This document shows, piece after piece, positions 35,465 through 44,282 of a DNA stretch of 64,000 bases. Source of the DNA: Neobacillus driksii (GTDB taxonomy: Bacteria > Bacillota > Bacilli > Bacillales > Cytobacillaceae); assembly GCF_013409995.1 (NCBI RefSeq), contig NZ_JACCBX010000018.1:62001-126000 (forward strand), read 5' to 3'. Position numbers and translations under genes: made by a program. The notes under the pieces were generated by a model. The model ran no database searches and was not told the origin of the DNA. It was given only the letters and a program-made list of their open reading frames with translations. Each line of letters begins with the position of its first letter. Positions within the stretch are counted from its first letter, which is position 1.

Positions 35465-36355
35465 ATGAAAACGACATCCAAACTGTATCGCACAGAGCAA
35501 AGATATGCCTATTTATTTATTGCAGCACCTGTCATAGGATTCCTCATATTCGCAATGGTTCCGCTTATTTATTCCATTTACGGTGCATTTACAAACTGGG
35601 ATGGTCTAGGGTCAATGGACTTTATCGGATTGGAAAACTTTATCAATGTATTCAAAGATGAGTACTTCTATAAGTCGATGTTTAACACGATTTATATGAT
35701 GCTTGGTATTCCAATCGGTATTGTATTAGCGTTATTGCTTGCTTTGGCTTTAAATCGCGGGATTCCTGGAACCAATACATTTAGGGTTCTATATTATATT
35801 CCGGTTATCTCTTCTATCGCTGCAATATCTATTCTATGGCAATGGGCATATAACGGAGATTACGGATTAGTCAATCAGTTTTTAGCTATTTTTGGAGTTG
35901 AAGGTCCTAACTGGCTGCAAAATACTTCTACGGTAAAACCAGCATTGATCATCATGGCGGTGTGGAAGGGATTAGGATATACAATGCTGTTATACTTAGC
36001 TGCCCTTCAAAGTGTGCCGAAATCATTCTATGAAGCAGCAAAACTGGATGGTGCTAATGCCTTCAAATCATTTTGGCACATCACTCTTCCTATGGTAAAA
36101 CCCGTTACCTTCTTTATTATCGTAACCAACATTATTGGCGGGGCTCAGATTTTCACTGAAATTAACGTAATGACTCCAACTGGTGGTCCTGAATATAGTT
36201 CGGCATCCGTGGTGTTTTATATTTGGCAAAAAGCATTTGGTAACTTCCAATTAGGTTATGCATCTGCAATGGCGTTAGTATTAGGACTTTTCATCTTCAT
36301 TATTACTTTAATCCAATTTAAGATAAATGAGAAAAATTCCTTCGAACTGGATTAA
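35465..36355 (+). CDS. araP: arabino-oligosaccharide ABC permease AraP
   Basis: Sugar-transporter permease of the MalF/UgpA type: six membrane segments in 296 residues; ENFINVFKDEYFYKSMFNTIYM near 56; EAA loop FYEAAKLDGANAFKSFWHITLP near 190, which contacts the ATPase. GAGGGAAG precedes the ATG. Partner permease araQ follows after 40 nt. Confidence 0.87.
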   Translation: MKTTSKLYRTEQRYAYLFIAAPVIGFLIFAMVPLIYSIYGAFTNWDGLGSMDFIGLENFINVFKDEYFYKSMFNTIYMMLGIPIGIVLALLLALALNRGIPGTNTFRVLYYIPVISSIAAISILWQWAYNGDYGLVNQFLAIFGVEGPNWLQNTSTVKPALIIMAVWKGLGYTMLLYLAALQSVPKSFYEAAKLDGANAFKSFWHITLPMVKPVTFFIIVTNIIGGAQIFTEINVMTPTGGPEYSSASVVFYIWQKAFGNFQLGYASAMALVLGLFIFIITLIQFKINEKNSFELD

Positions 36356-36395
36356 TAACCGTAAAGTAACAGAGTAATAGAGAGGAGCGTATAAA

Positions 36396-37283
36396 ATGGA
36401 AGTTGCAGTTGCAAATAAAAAGTCAGTTAAAGCAGAACCTATGTCTGAAAAGAAGAAAAATAGAATTACCGACGCTGTGGTATTTATCTTCCTAAGCTTT
36501 GGAGCAATCTTCATGGTAGCACCATTGTTATGGATGTTCTCGACTTCAATCAAGACCCGGGAGGATGTTTTTGCATTGCCTCCGGTATGGATTCCAGACA
36601 CGATTTCTTTTGCAAAGTATTCTGAGATTTGGTCTATGGGGCCGCTGCTTTCAGGTATTAGTAATAGCTTAATCGTCGCTGTGTCAGTAACAGTGATTGG
36701 TACATTCACCTCAAGTTTGGCAGCATTTGCATTCTCGAAGCTGCATTTTAATGGTAAAAATAAAATCTTCATGATGTTATTTGCATCGGTTATGATTCCT
36801 TATCCAGTGCTAATGATTCCGCAGTTCATCATGTTTTCTTCTGTAGGATGGGTTGATACATTACTGCCATTAATCATCCCAGGGTTTTTCGGAAACATTT
36901 TCATGATTTTCTTTTTACGTCAGTTTTTAACGAGTATTCCTAACTCAATCATTGAAGCTGCCAAGATTGATGGATGCTCATACTTCCAAATCTTTTACAA
37001 AATCATTTTTCCATTAATTAAACCTGCTGTAGCTGCACAGTTGATTCTATGGTTTATGGGGATTTGGAATGATTACCTTGGACCGATTCTTTATCTGAAC
37101 TCACCTGAGAAGCAGACGCTTCAGCTTGTAATTGCAAACTTTAACGCTTCATATGCGATCCAAAGTGATTATCCGCTAATCATGGCCGCTTCGGTTGTTG
37201 CGTTATTACCAATGTTGATTGTTTTCATCGTCTTCCAAAAACAAATCATCGAATCAATCGCAATTTCAGGGGTAAAAGGTTAA
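36396..37283 (+). CDS. araQ: arabino-oligosaccharide ABC permease AraQ
   Basis: Second permease (MalG/UgpE type). After a basic N-terminal tail of about 25 residues come six membrane segments; EAA loop IIEAAKIDGCSYFQIFYKIIFP near 190. 295 aa. GAGAGGAGCG precedes the ATG. The operon ends at the terminator 60 nt downstream; no ATP-binding subunit is encoded here. Confidence 0.87.
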   Translation: MEVAVANKKSVKAEPMSEKKKNRITDAVVFIFLSFGAIFMVAPLLWMFSTSIKTREDVFALPPVWIPDTISFAKYSEIWSMGPLLSGISNSLIVAVSVTVIGTFTSSLAAFAFSKLHFNGKNKIFMMLFASVMIPYPVLMIPQFIMFSSVGWVDTLLPLIIPGFFGNIFMIFFLRQFLTSIPNSIIEAAKIDGCSYFQIFYKIIFPLIKPAVAAQLILWFMGIWNDYLGPILYLNSPEKQTLQLVIANFNASYAIQSDYPLIMAASVVALLPMLIVFIVFQKQIIESIAISGVKG

Positions 37284-37345
37284 TACAACTAAATCAAATG
37301 CATGTGCATTTTTGGCTCAACAAATTAGAAGTTAATAGAGAAATA

Positions 37346-37390
37346 AAAAAGCACTTATCAGAATTTTTCGATGATAAGTGCTTTTTGTTT
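37346..37390 (+). terminator. terminator of araNPQ
   Basis: AAAAAGCACTTATCA (37346-37360) pairs with TGATAAGTGCTTTTT (37372-37386), followed by GTTT. An inverted-repeat element starts directly after. Confidence 0.88.
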
Positions 37391-37392
37391 AA

Positions 37393-37635
37393 GGCTGTGT
37401 TAAATGGGTCTGTTGATTTGCGCTCCACTAAGGAAAGCTTCTTTGGAAAATCACCACAGGGACAGGCGCACTTTGCCTGTCACGAGGCACTTCGCTTTCC
37501 GCGGGCGGTCCGGGGAGCCTCCTCGGCGCTTTAGCGCCTGTGGGGTCTCCCCTGCCCCGTCCTCCCGCAGGAGTCTTCGTGCCTTCCGCGCAAATCAACA
37601 GAGTGCCAATATTAAAGTTGGCTTTAACACAGCCG
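37393..37635. mobile_element. TIR element with GC-rich structured core
   Basis: Ends are inverted: GGCTGTGTTAAATGGG and TGTTGATTTGCGC at the left; at the right, GCGCAAATCAACA and then TTTAACACAGCC. The direct repeat TGTTTAA (37386-37392 and 37636-37642) flanks it as a 7-bp target duplication. The core (about 37480-37600) is GC-rich, folds as one long imperfect hairpin from GGCAC to GTGCC, and has a perfect apical stem GGCGC-TTTA-GCGCC. This core resembles a highly abundant Bacillaceae intergenic repeat (recalled, not searched). No transposase. It separates araQ from the GH43 gene, and an apparent in-frame extension of GH43 through it is spurious. Confidence 0.8.
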
Positions 37636-37671
37636 TGTTTAAAAAATACTCACATACCTTGGAGTCAATCA

Positions 37672-39141
37672 ATGAAACTTAAAACAAAGAAGTATTTAGC
37701 AGGAATCGTCATTTTAATCGTGTTAATCATAGGAGTAACGCTTTTGATGACTTTTGCTATGCCTAAAACAGGCAATTTGTCTGGCGTTACATTACCAGCG
37801 GCACCTGCTGACAAGCCGGTACAAAATATCAACAGTGATATCCTTTATAAGGAAAAGGATTGGACCACCAATTTTACTCATGATGCTTCAATCATTAAAG
37901 CAGATGGCTGGTATTATGCGTTTTCCACAGACTACATGGTAGGAGCCCCGCCAAAACCAGGAATCCAGATAAGAAAGTCGAAGGATTTAATTAAATGGGA
38001 GTTTGTTGGCCGTGTGTTTGAACAAGTATCTCAGGAGGCGTGGGAATGGACCAAAGGAACGACCTTTTGGGCTCCAGATGTGGTGAAATTGAATGATAAA
38101 TATTATTTATATTACTCTGTATCCTCTGTTGGAAAAAGGAATTCGTATATTGGTGTGGCGGTAAGTGACAATATTGAGGGTCCTTGGAAAGACGAAGGTG
38201 CCGTATTTAAATCCCAAGAGGGGGATGAACACACGGTAAATGCGATCGATCCGGATATCGTATTGGATGAACATGGGCAGGCCTGGATGGTTTATGGCTC
38301 CTATTTTGGCGGAATTTTTATTACAAAAGTAGATTCTGCTACTGGAAAATTAGTCGATCCAAATGATGAGGGAACGTTAGTGGCGCAAAGGAAAAATATG
38401 AATTACGGCATAGAAGGACCTGAAATTATTTATAACGGTGATACCGGTTATTATTACTTAACTGTATCATATGAGTGGCTGGAGGATACATATAATGTCC
38501 GTACAGCTAGGTCGAAAAATATAACGGGACCATATGTGGACTATAATGGCAGTGAAATGATTGATACAACCGATGAATCCTTCAATACTGGGAACAAATT
38601 AGTAGGAGCGTATCGATTTGAAAATAGCGATGGCTGGCTGGGGACTGGTCATAATGCCTTGTTTGAGGAAAATGGGGAATATTATCTCACCCACAATGCC
38701 AGAGCTGGCGAAGATGTCTATTGGTCCCATTTGCATGTCAGGAAAATAGTTTGGACCGATGATGGCTGGCCGGTGGTTTCACCGGAAAGATATGCGGGTG
38801 AAGCAGAACAAGAAATAAACGAAGAAAACATTATTGGTAAATGGGAACAGATCCTTCTCCCAAGATATGATGATAGTTTACAAGTTTCTCAGAATTTACA
38901 ACTCAAATCAAATGGGGAAATGGGAGAGGATGATAAGAGTCGTTGGGCACTAACGGGGGATAACACATTGGAACTCACGGTTTATGACCCTGGCAGAGCT
39001 CCTGATGATTACTGGAAGTACAAGTTGAAAGTGATTCCTGCTTGGGACTGGGAAAATTGGAACGGTACGCTTGTTTTCACTGGTATGGACCAAGAGGGGA
39101 CGGTCCTGTGGGGTAAAAAGACGGTTGAAAAAAATAAATAA
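37672..39141 (+). CDS. membrane-anchored GH43 endo-arabinanase (Abn2-like)
   Basis: A single N-terminal hydrophobic segment (residues 8-28) exports or anchors a five-bladed beta-propeller. The catalytic acids of GH43 arabinanases appear in order: FTHDASII (base Asp, near 70), AIDPDIVLD (pKa-modulating Asp, near 193) and GIEGPEII (acid Glu, near 250). LGTGHN near 325 is also conserved. From about 395 a separate beta-domain (GKWEQILLPRYDD to the end) matches the C-terminal domain of two-domain Abn2 enzymes. 489 aa. ATG 37672 has GGAG upstream. It would start extracellular arabinan cutting; it precedes the GH127/146 gene by 16 nt. Confidence 0.85.
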   Translation: MKLKTKKYLAGIVILIVLIIGVTLLMTFAMPKTGNLSGVTLPAAPADKPVQNINSDILYKEKDWTTNFTHDASIIKADGWYYAFSTDYMVGAPPKPGIQIRKSKDLIKWEFVGRVFEQVSQEAWEWTKGTTFWAPDVVKLNDKYYLYYSVSSVGKRNSYIGVAVSDNIEGPWKDEGAVFKSQEGDEHTVNAIDPDIVLDEHGQAWMVYGSYFGGIFITKVDSATGKLVDPNDEGTLVAQRKNMNYGIEGPEIIYNGDTGYYYLTVSYEWLEDTYNVRTARSKNITGPYVDYNGSEMIDTTDESFNTGNKLVGAYRFENSDGWLGTGHNALFEENGEYYLTHNARAGEDVYWSHLHVRKIVWTDDGWPVVSPERYAGEAEQEINEENIIGKWEQILLPRYDDSLQVSQNLQLKSNGEMGEDDKSRWALTGDNTLELTVYDPGRAPDDYWKYKLKVIPAWDWENWNGTLVFTGMDQEGTVLWGKKTVEKNK

Positions 39142-39157
39142 AATGGAGTGACATTAC

Positions 39158-41437
39158 ATGCTATCCACCAATCAAGTAAATGTGAATAGGAAACTAAAAG
39201 AATTTGATCTTAAGGATGTTCGTATTACAGGCGGTCCGCTAAAGCATGCAATGGAGTTAAATAAGGAATATCTATTAAAGCTAGAGCCTGATAGACTGCT
39301 TTCTAGATTCAGAGAGTATGCGGGACTTCAGCCAAAAGCGGCCAGTTATGAAGGTTGGGAAGTACAAGGGATTTCTGGACATACACTAGGACATTATCTA
39401 TCAGCGGCAGCAATGATGGCAGCGGCAAACGATGATAGTGTGTTTAATCAAAGAGTGGATTATATTGTAGATGAACTCGAAGTTTGTCAAAAAGCGCATG
39501 GAACAGGATATATTTCTGGTATCCCACGTGGAAAAGAAATTTTTGAAGAAGTAAAAGCAGGAGATATCCGATCACAAGGTTTTGATTTGAATGGCGGCTG
39601 GGTGCCTCTATATTCCATTCATAAATTATTCGCTGGTCTGCGTGATGCCTTTAAGTTTGCGAATAACAATAAAGCTTTGCAGGTTGAAACAAAGCTTGGT
39701 TTATGGCTAAACGATGTGTTTGAGAACCTAAATGAACAACAGGTACAGGAAGTCTTGAAATGTGAATATGGCGGTATGTCAGAAGTACTTGTTGACCTTG
39801 CTGAAGACACGGGCGATGAGCGCTTTTGGAGGCTATCACAACTGTTTTATCACAAAGAACTATTAGATTCCCTAGCAGCTGAAAAAGATGTGTTAGCAGG
39901 AAGACATGCCAATACACAAATACCAAAGATAATTGGCGCTGCACGTCAATATGAAATTTCAAATAACGAATCCTACCGTCGTATTTCAGAATTCTTCTGG
40001 AAACAGGTTGTCCATCATCATTCATATGTAATCGGTGGAAACAGCATGAATGAACATTTTGGAGAACCAGACAAATTAACTGACCGGCTTGGGGCTAATA
40101 CTTGTGAAACGTGTAACTCCTATAACATGTTAAAACTAACTAGACACCTTATTCAGTGGAATGGTCTTGCTGAGCAAGGAGATTTTTACGAGAGAGTTTT
40201 ATATAATCATATTTTAGCGTCCCAGCACCCGCAAGAAGGCACTGTCACTTACTTTGTTTCCTTAGATATGGGCGGTCACAAAGTTTATAATTCTCAGTTT
40301 AATGATTTTACTTGTTGTGTTGGTACGGGAATGGAGAACCATTCTAGTTATGGCAGTGGAATCTATTTTTATAACGACCAATCTCTCGTGGTGAACCAAT
40401 ACATCCCATCCAAACTGAATTGGAGCGAGAAAGGAGTCATTGTTCATCAGGAAACTACGTATCCTGAAACAGGTTCAATAAAATTGGTAGTAGAGTCTAC
40501 TGATTCAAACCAATTCTCCCTATCTGTCCGCTATCCATATTGGGCGGAAAAAGGTATGAATGTAAAAGTGAATGGTGAGCCGTACAACCACGATTCTAAA
40601 CCTTCTAGTTTTATCACTATTGATCGTGTGTGGGAAAACGGTGATACAGTTGAATTAGATATACCTATGACAGTAAGAGTGGAAACGATGAACGATAACC
40701 CAAATCGAATAGCATTTATGAATGGACCACTTGTTCTAGCGGGTGATTTAGGGCCAATACAACAGGATAAGTCTGCAAAAGAGATATTATTTACACCAGT
40801 TTTAGTCACCAGTGAATCATCATTACTTAATCGCATCGTACCTGTCTCAGAAAATAATCATCATTTTGATATGAATGAGCTGGGCTATCCTCGAGATGTG
40901 AGATTGTTCCCATTCTATCAAATGCATGATCGTAGTACTTCTGTTTATTGGGACGTTTTTACCGAAGAAAAATGGAAAGAAGCAGAACTTTCTTATAAAG
41001 CTTCTGTCGAAAAAGAGCATGAACTAAAGCTTAGGACCGTTGATTTTGTTCAGCCTGGAGAAATGCAGCCGGAGCGTGATCATGAATTTGAAGGGGAGCA
41101 TGTGGGCTATGGTGTCCAGTCCAATCGGAAATACCGAGATACATGGCCAAACGGGCACTTTTCTTTCGCTTTAAAGGTTCATTCCAACCAGCAGAACCAT
41201 CTTTTTGTTATGTATACAAAAGAAATAGAGACGATGAATTCCTTTGCTATCACGATCGATGGAGTTGAATTGGAAAACGGTAAAGTGGAACTTGCCGAGT
41301 TGAACACGTTTGTACAAGTTAAATATGAGATTCCAAAGCAAACAACTGCTGGTAAGGAGCAAATAAAGGTGACTTTCCGTGCTCATGAAGGTCAAAAGGT
41401 ACCTAAGGTATTTGGTATTCGTGTGGTAAAAGAATAG
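39158..41437 (+). CDS. GH127/GH146-type beta-L-arabinofuranosidase
   Basis: 759-residue (alpha/alpha)6-barrel hydrolase formerly DUF1680. YEGWEVQGISGHTLGHYLSA near residue 64 and GGWVPLYSIHKLFAGL near 146 are family landmarks. The Zn-cysteine site is visible as NTCETCNSYNML near 313 (Glu and Cys ligands) and FTCCVGTGMENH near 387 (Cys-Cys, including the nucleophilic Cys). C-terminal beta domains follow. The N-terminal pattern looks nearer GH146 than HypBA1-type GH127. No signal peptide, so it is cytoplasmic and acts on imported oligosaccharides. It removes beta-linked L-arabinofuranose, not the alpha links of arabinan. Confidence 0.83.
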   Translation: MLSTNQVNVNRKLKEFDLKDVRITGGPLKHAMELNKEYLLKLEPDRLLSRFREYAGLQPKAASYEGWEVQGISGHTLGHYLSAAAMMAAANDDSVFNQRVDYIVDELEVCQKAHGTGYISGIPRGKEIFEEVKAGDIRSQGFDLNGGWVPLYSIHKLFAGLRDAFKFANNNKALQVETKLGLWLNDVFENLNEQQVQEVLKCEYGGMSEVLVDLAEDTGDERFWRLSQLFYHKELLDSLAAEKDVLAGRHANTQIPKIIGAARQYEISNNESYRRISEFFWKQVVHHHSYVIGGNSMNEHFGEPDKLTDRLGANTCETCNSYNMLKLTRHLIQWNGLAEQGDFYERVLYNHILASQHPQEGTVTYFVSLDMGGHKVYNSQFNDFTCCVGTGMENHSSYGSGIYFYNDQSLVVNQYIPSKLNWSEKGVIVHQETTYPETGSIKLVVESTDSNQFSLSVRYPYWAEKGMNVKVNGEPYNHDSKPSSFITIDRVWENGDTVELDIPMTVRVETMNDNPNRIAFMNGPLVLAGDLGPIQQDKSAKEILFTPVLVTSESSLLNRIVPVSENNHHFDMNELGYPRDVRLFPFYQMHDRSTSVYWDVFTEEKWKEAELSYKASVEKEHELKLRTVDFVQPGEMQPERDHEFEGEHVGYGVQSNRKYRDTWPNGHFSFALKVHSNQQNHLFVMYTKEIETMNSFAITIDGVELENGKVELAELNTFVQVKYEIPKQTTAGKEQIKVTFRAHEGQKVPKVFGIRVVKE

Positions 41438-41444
41438 AAAAATA

Positions 41445-41490
41445 GTTAAAAGAGCAGGCAAAACTCACATGTATTTTCTGCTCTTTTAAC
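41445..41490 (+). terminator. terminator after the GH127/146 gene
   Basis: GTTAAAAGAGCAG (41445-41457) pairs perfectly with CTGCTCTTTTAAC (41478-41490); the T-run is part of the right arm. Confidence 0.75.
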
Positions 41491-41528
41491 TTGTACGCAA
41501 AAAGTTTTTAAATAAATAGTAAAATACC

Positions 41529-41556
41529 TTGAAAAAATATCGATAGGTGGTACAAT
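41529..41556 (+). promoter_or_regulatory. promoter of the araBDA operon
   Basis: TTGAAA (41529-41534), 16-bp spacer, TACAAT (41551-41556). The predicted start point, about 41563, abuts the AraR operator. The leader to araB is about 235 nt. Confidence 0.65.
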
Positions 41557-41565
41557 CAACTTAAA

Positions 41566-41581
41566 GGTTATACGTACAAGT
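41566..41581. promoter_or_regulatory. AraR operator at the araB start point
   Basis: GGTTATACGTACAAGT has core ATACGTAC, one base off the AraR core, placed at the transcription start so that binding blocks initiation. Confidence 0.65.
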
Positions 41582-41583
41582 TT

Positions 41584-41597
41584 TGAAAACGGCTACA
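41584..41597 (+). promoter_or_regulatory. cre site in the araB leader
   Basis: TGAAAACGGCTACA differs from the cre consensus TGWAANCGNTNWCA at one position and lies 3 bp past the AraR operator, in roadblock position. A weaker candidate is at 41760-41773. Confidence 0.6.
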
Positions 41598-41650
41598 ATA
41601 TCATTAACTTGTAGGGTGAAATAGATAGTGTTTTGTCGAAAAATCATCTT

Positions 41651-41666
41651 TCTTGTACGGATGTCA
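41651..41666. promoter_or_regulatory. distal AraR operator in the araB leader
   Basis: TCTTGTACGGATGTCA keeps the left half TTGTACG with a degenerate right half. Its centre is 85 bp from the proximal operator, about eight helical turns, compatible with cooperative looping as known for B. subtilis AraR. Confidence 0.5.
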
Positions 41667-41796
41667 TACTTACTTATAAAGCAGCGTTTAATTTTAACCT
41701 GAGTGAGATACGAATGTAGTTATTACATTCTATTAAACTCAGAAAAATTTTATTGATTATGTAAACGTATTCTTTCTAAAAGGCAGGGTGAGAAAA

Positions 41797-43491
41797 ATGG
41801 CTAAATATGCAATTGGTGTCGATTATGGAACACAGTCAGGAAGAGCCGTTTTAGTTGAGATTGGAACTGGTAAAGAGGTTGCAACGGCTGTAAAACCATA
41901 CACACATGGAGTGATGGATGAGTTCTTGCCAGATGGAACCACTAAATTAGAACATGATTGGGCTTTACAGCATCCAACAGATTATTTAGAAGTTTTACAG
42001 ATTACCATTCCGGAAGTATTAGATAAAGCACAAGTTTCCCCGGATGATGTCATCGGATTAGGAATCGACTTTACAGCTTGTACGGTCCTACCGGTTGATC
42101 AGACTGGGACTCCATTATGCTTGAAACCTGAATATAGTAAAAATCCACACAGCTTTGTGAAGCTTTGGAAGCATCATGCGGCACAAGACGAAGCAAACCG
42201 CTTGAATGAAATTGCTGAACAACGTGGTGAAAAGTTCTTACAACGCTACGGCGGAAAAATTTCTTCCGAGTGGATGATTCCGAAGGTATGGCAAATTCTT
42301 GATGAAGCACCTGAAATTTATGAAGCTGCAGATCAAATATTAGAAGCAACCGATTGGGTTATTTCTCAATTGACTGGTCAAGTAAAGCGCAACAGCTGTA
42401 CGGCAGGTTATAAAGCAATGTGGCATAAGCAGGATGGCTACCCATCAAAAGAATTTTTTAAAGCGCTTGATCCTCGTTTAGAAAATGTTGTTGAGGATAA
42501 ATTATCTACGGATATCGTTGCCATTGGCTCTAAAGCTGGAGAAATCACTGCTGAAGGTGCTAAGTTAACAAGATTGAACCCGGGTACTGCAGTTGCAGTT
42601 GCGAATGTGGATGCACACGTTGCTGTCCCAGCAGTAGGGATTACAGAACCTGGTAAACTATTGATGATTATGGGAACGTCTACATGTCATATTTTACTAG
42701 GTGAAGAGGAAAAGATTGTACCGGGAATGTGCGGTGTGGTTGAAGATGGAGTCATTCCAGGATATATGGGATACGAAGCTGGTCAATCATGCGTAGGTGA
42801 CCATTTTGAATGGTTTACTGAAAACTGTGTACCGGCAAGTTACTATGAAGAAGCAAAAGAAAAAGGCGTAAATATCCACCAGTTATTAACGGACAAAGCA
42901 AGTAAGTTAAACGTTGGTGAAAGCGGTCTCCTCGCACTTGATTGGTGGAACGGCAATCGTTCAACACTTGTAGATGCTGATCTAACGGGAGTACTGCTAG
43001 GACAAACATTATTAACAAAACCAGAGGAAATCTATCGTGCGCTGATTGAAGCAACTGCATACGGTACACGAATGATCGTTGAAACCTTCCGTGATAATGG
43101 TGTTCCTGTTAATGAAGTGTATGCTGCAGGCGGAATTGCTGAGAAAAATGTAATGATGATGCAGATTTATGCAGACGTATTAAATATGAGTATTAAAATT
43201 TCTGCTTCTTCCCAAACACCAGCACTTGGTTCTGCAATGTTTGGTGCTGTTGCAGCAGGTAAAGAACGCGGCGGCTATGACAGCATTACTGAAGCAGCCA
43301 AGGATATGGGCAGAGTCAAAGATTATGTATACCAGCCAAATGCAGAAAATAAGGCGGTCTATGATCAGCTTTATACAGAATATGCCCGCCTATACGATTA
43401 TTTTGGACGCGGCGAAAATAACGTGATGAAAACATTGAAAAAAATTAAGAGTGCAAGCTCCTTAGAAAGAACGGAGGAGACAGTATGCTAG
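41797..43491 (+). CDS. araB: L-ribulokinase AraB
   Basis: FGGY-family kinase making L-ribulose 5-phosphate. [18 protein letters not shown] at the N-terminus is the AraB phosphate-binding strand; [15 protein letters not shown] near 90, [11 protein letters not shown] near 294, and [21 protein letters not shown] near 445 follow. 564 aa. ATG 41797 is preferred over an in-frame GTG 9 nt earlier that lies inside the ribosome site AGGGTGAG. First gene of araB-araD-araA, overlapping araD by 7 nt. Promoter, AraR operators and a cre site lie upstream. Confidence 0.95.
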   Translation: MAKYAIGVDYGTQSGRAVLVEIGTGKEVATAVKPYTHGVMDEFLPDGTTKLEHDWALQHPTDYLEVLQITIPEVLDKAQVSPDDVIGLGIDFTACTVLPVDQTGTPLCLKPEYSKNPHSFVKLWKHHAAQDEANRLNEIAEQRGEKFLQRYGGKISSEWMIPKVWQILDEAPEIYEAADQILEATDWVISQLTGQVKRNSCTAGYKAMWHKQDGYPSKEFFKALDPRLENVVEDKLSTDIVAIGSKAGEITAEGAKLTRLNPGTAVAVANVDAHVAVPAVGITEPGKLLMIMGTSTCHILLGEEEKIVPGMCGVVEDGVIPGYMGYEAGQSCVGDHFEWFTENCVPASYYEEAKEKGVNIHQLLTDKASKLNVGESGLLALDWWNGNRSTLVDADLTGVLLGQTLLTKPEEIYRALIEATAYGTRMIVETFRDNGVPVNEVYAAGGIAEKNVMMMQIYADVLNMSIKISASSQTPALGSAMFGAVAAGKERGGYDSITEAAKDMGRVKDYVYQPNAENKAVYDQLYTEYARLYDYFGRGENNVMKTLKKIKSASSLERTEETVC

Positions 43492-44204
43492 AACGACTAA
43501 AAAAAGAGGTTTTGGAAGCTAATTTACAGCTTCCAAAACATAACTTGGTTACTTTTACTTGGGGAAATGTAAGTGGGATTGATCGTGAACAAAACCTTGT
43601 TGTCATCAAGCCAAGCGGTGTTCCTTATGATGAGCTTAGTATTGAGGACTTGGTAGTAGTAGATTTGGAAGGCAGGATTGTCGAAGGAAATCTGCGCCCT
43701 TCATCAGATACACCAACACATCTTGCACTCTACCGTGCTTTTCCAACAATTGGCGGAGTGGTCCATACCCATTCGCCATGGGCAACGAGCTGGGCACAAG
43801 CAGGTCGTCCGATTCCTGCACTTGGAACTACACATGCTGACTACTATTATGGAGAGATTCCTTGTACACGTGAGATGACTCAGGATGAAATTGATCGTGC
43901 CTATGAACTTGAAACAGGAAATGTAATTATTGAAACGTTTGAAAAACAAGGATTAGACCCTGTGGCAATGCCAGGAGTCCTAGTGTTTAACCATGCACCG
44001 TTCTGTTGGGGTAAAAACGCCAATCAGGCAGTACACAATGCCGTTGTGCTAGAAGAAGTAGCGAAAATGGCGCTGCATACCTTCCAGCTTAATCCTAACG
44101 TAAACCCAATTCAACAATTCTTGTTGGATAAGCATTACCTGCGAAAGCATGGGAAAAACGCATATTATGGTCAAACAAAACAAATAACCAAGCAAACGCT
44201 TTAA
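43485..44204 (+). CDS. araD: L-ribulose-5-phosphate 4-epimerase AraD
   Basis: Class II aldolase-fold epimerase converting L-ribulose 5-phosphate to D-xylulose 5-phosphate. [10 protein letters not shown] near residue 25 and [10 protein letters not shown] near 43 bind phosphate; [11 protein letters not shown] near 73 has Asp where true aldolases have Glu; [16 protein letters not shown] near 93 gives the Zn His pair; [15 protein letters not shown] near 115 completes the active site. 239 aa. Starts within the end of araB behind GGAGGAG. Confidence 0.95.
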   Translation: MLERLKKEVLEANLQLPKHNLVTFTWGNVSGIDREQNLVVIKPSGVPYDELSIEDLVVVDLEGRIVEGNLRPSSDTPTHLALYRAFPTIGGVVHTHSPWATSWAQAGRPIPALGTTHADYYYGEIPCTREMTQDEIDRAYELETGNVIIETFEKQGLDPVAMPGVLVFNHAPFCWGKNANQAVHNAVVLEEVAKMALHTFQLNPNVNPIQQFLLDKHYLRKHGKNAYYGQTKQITKQTL

Positions 44205-44282
44205 TGGTTGTCTTATAGATTAACTTATCAACATATGTTATTTGGACATTGAAGAAAACTAACTACTTTAGGGGGATTTACC

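Noticed and set aside
37540-37671. N-terminal extension of the GH43 protein to 37540
   Set aside because: It reads through the GC-rich TIR element; the hydrophobic signal segment and ribosome site support the start at 37672.
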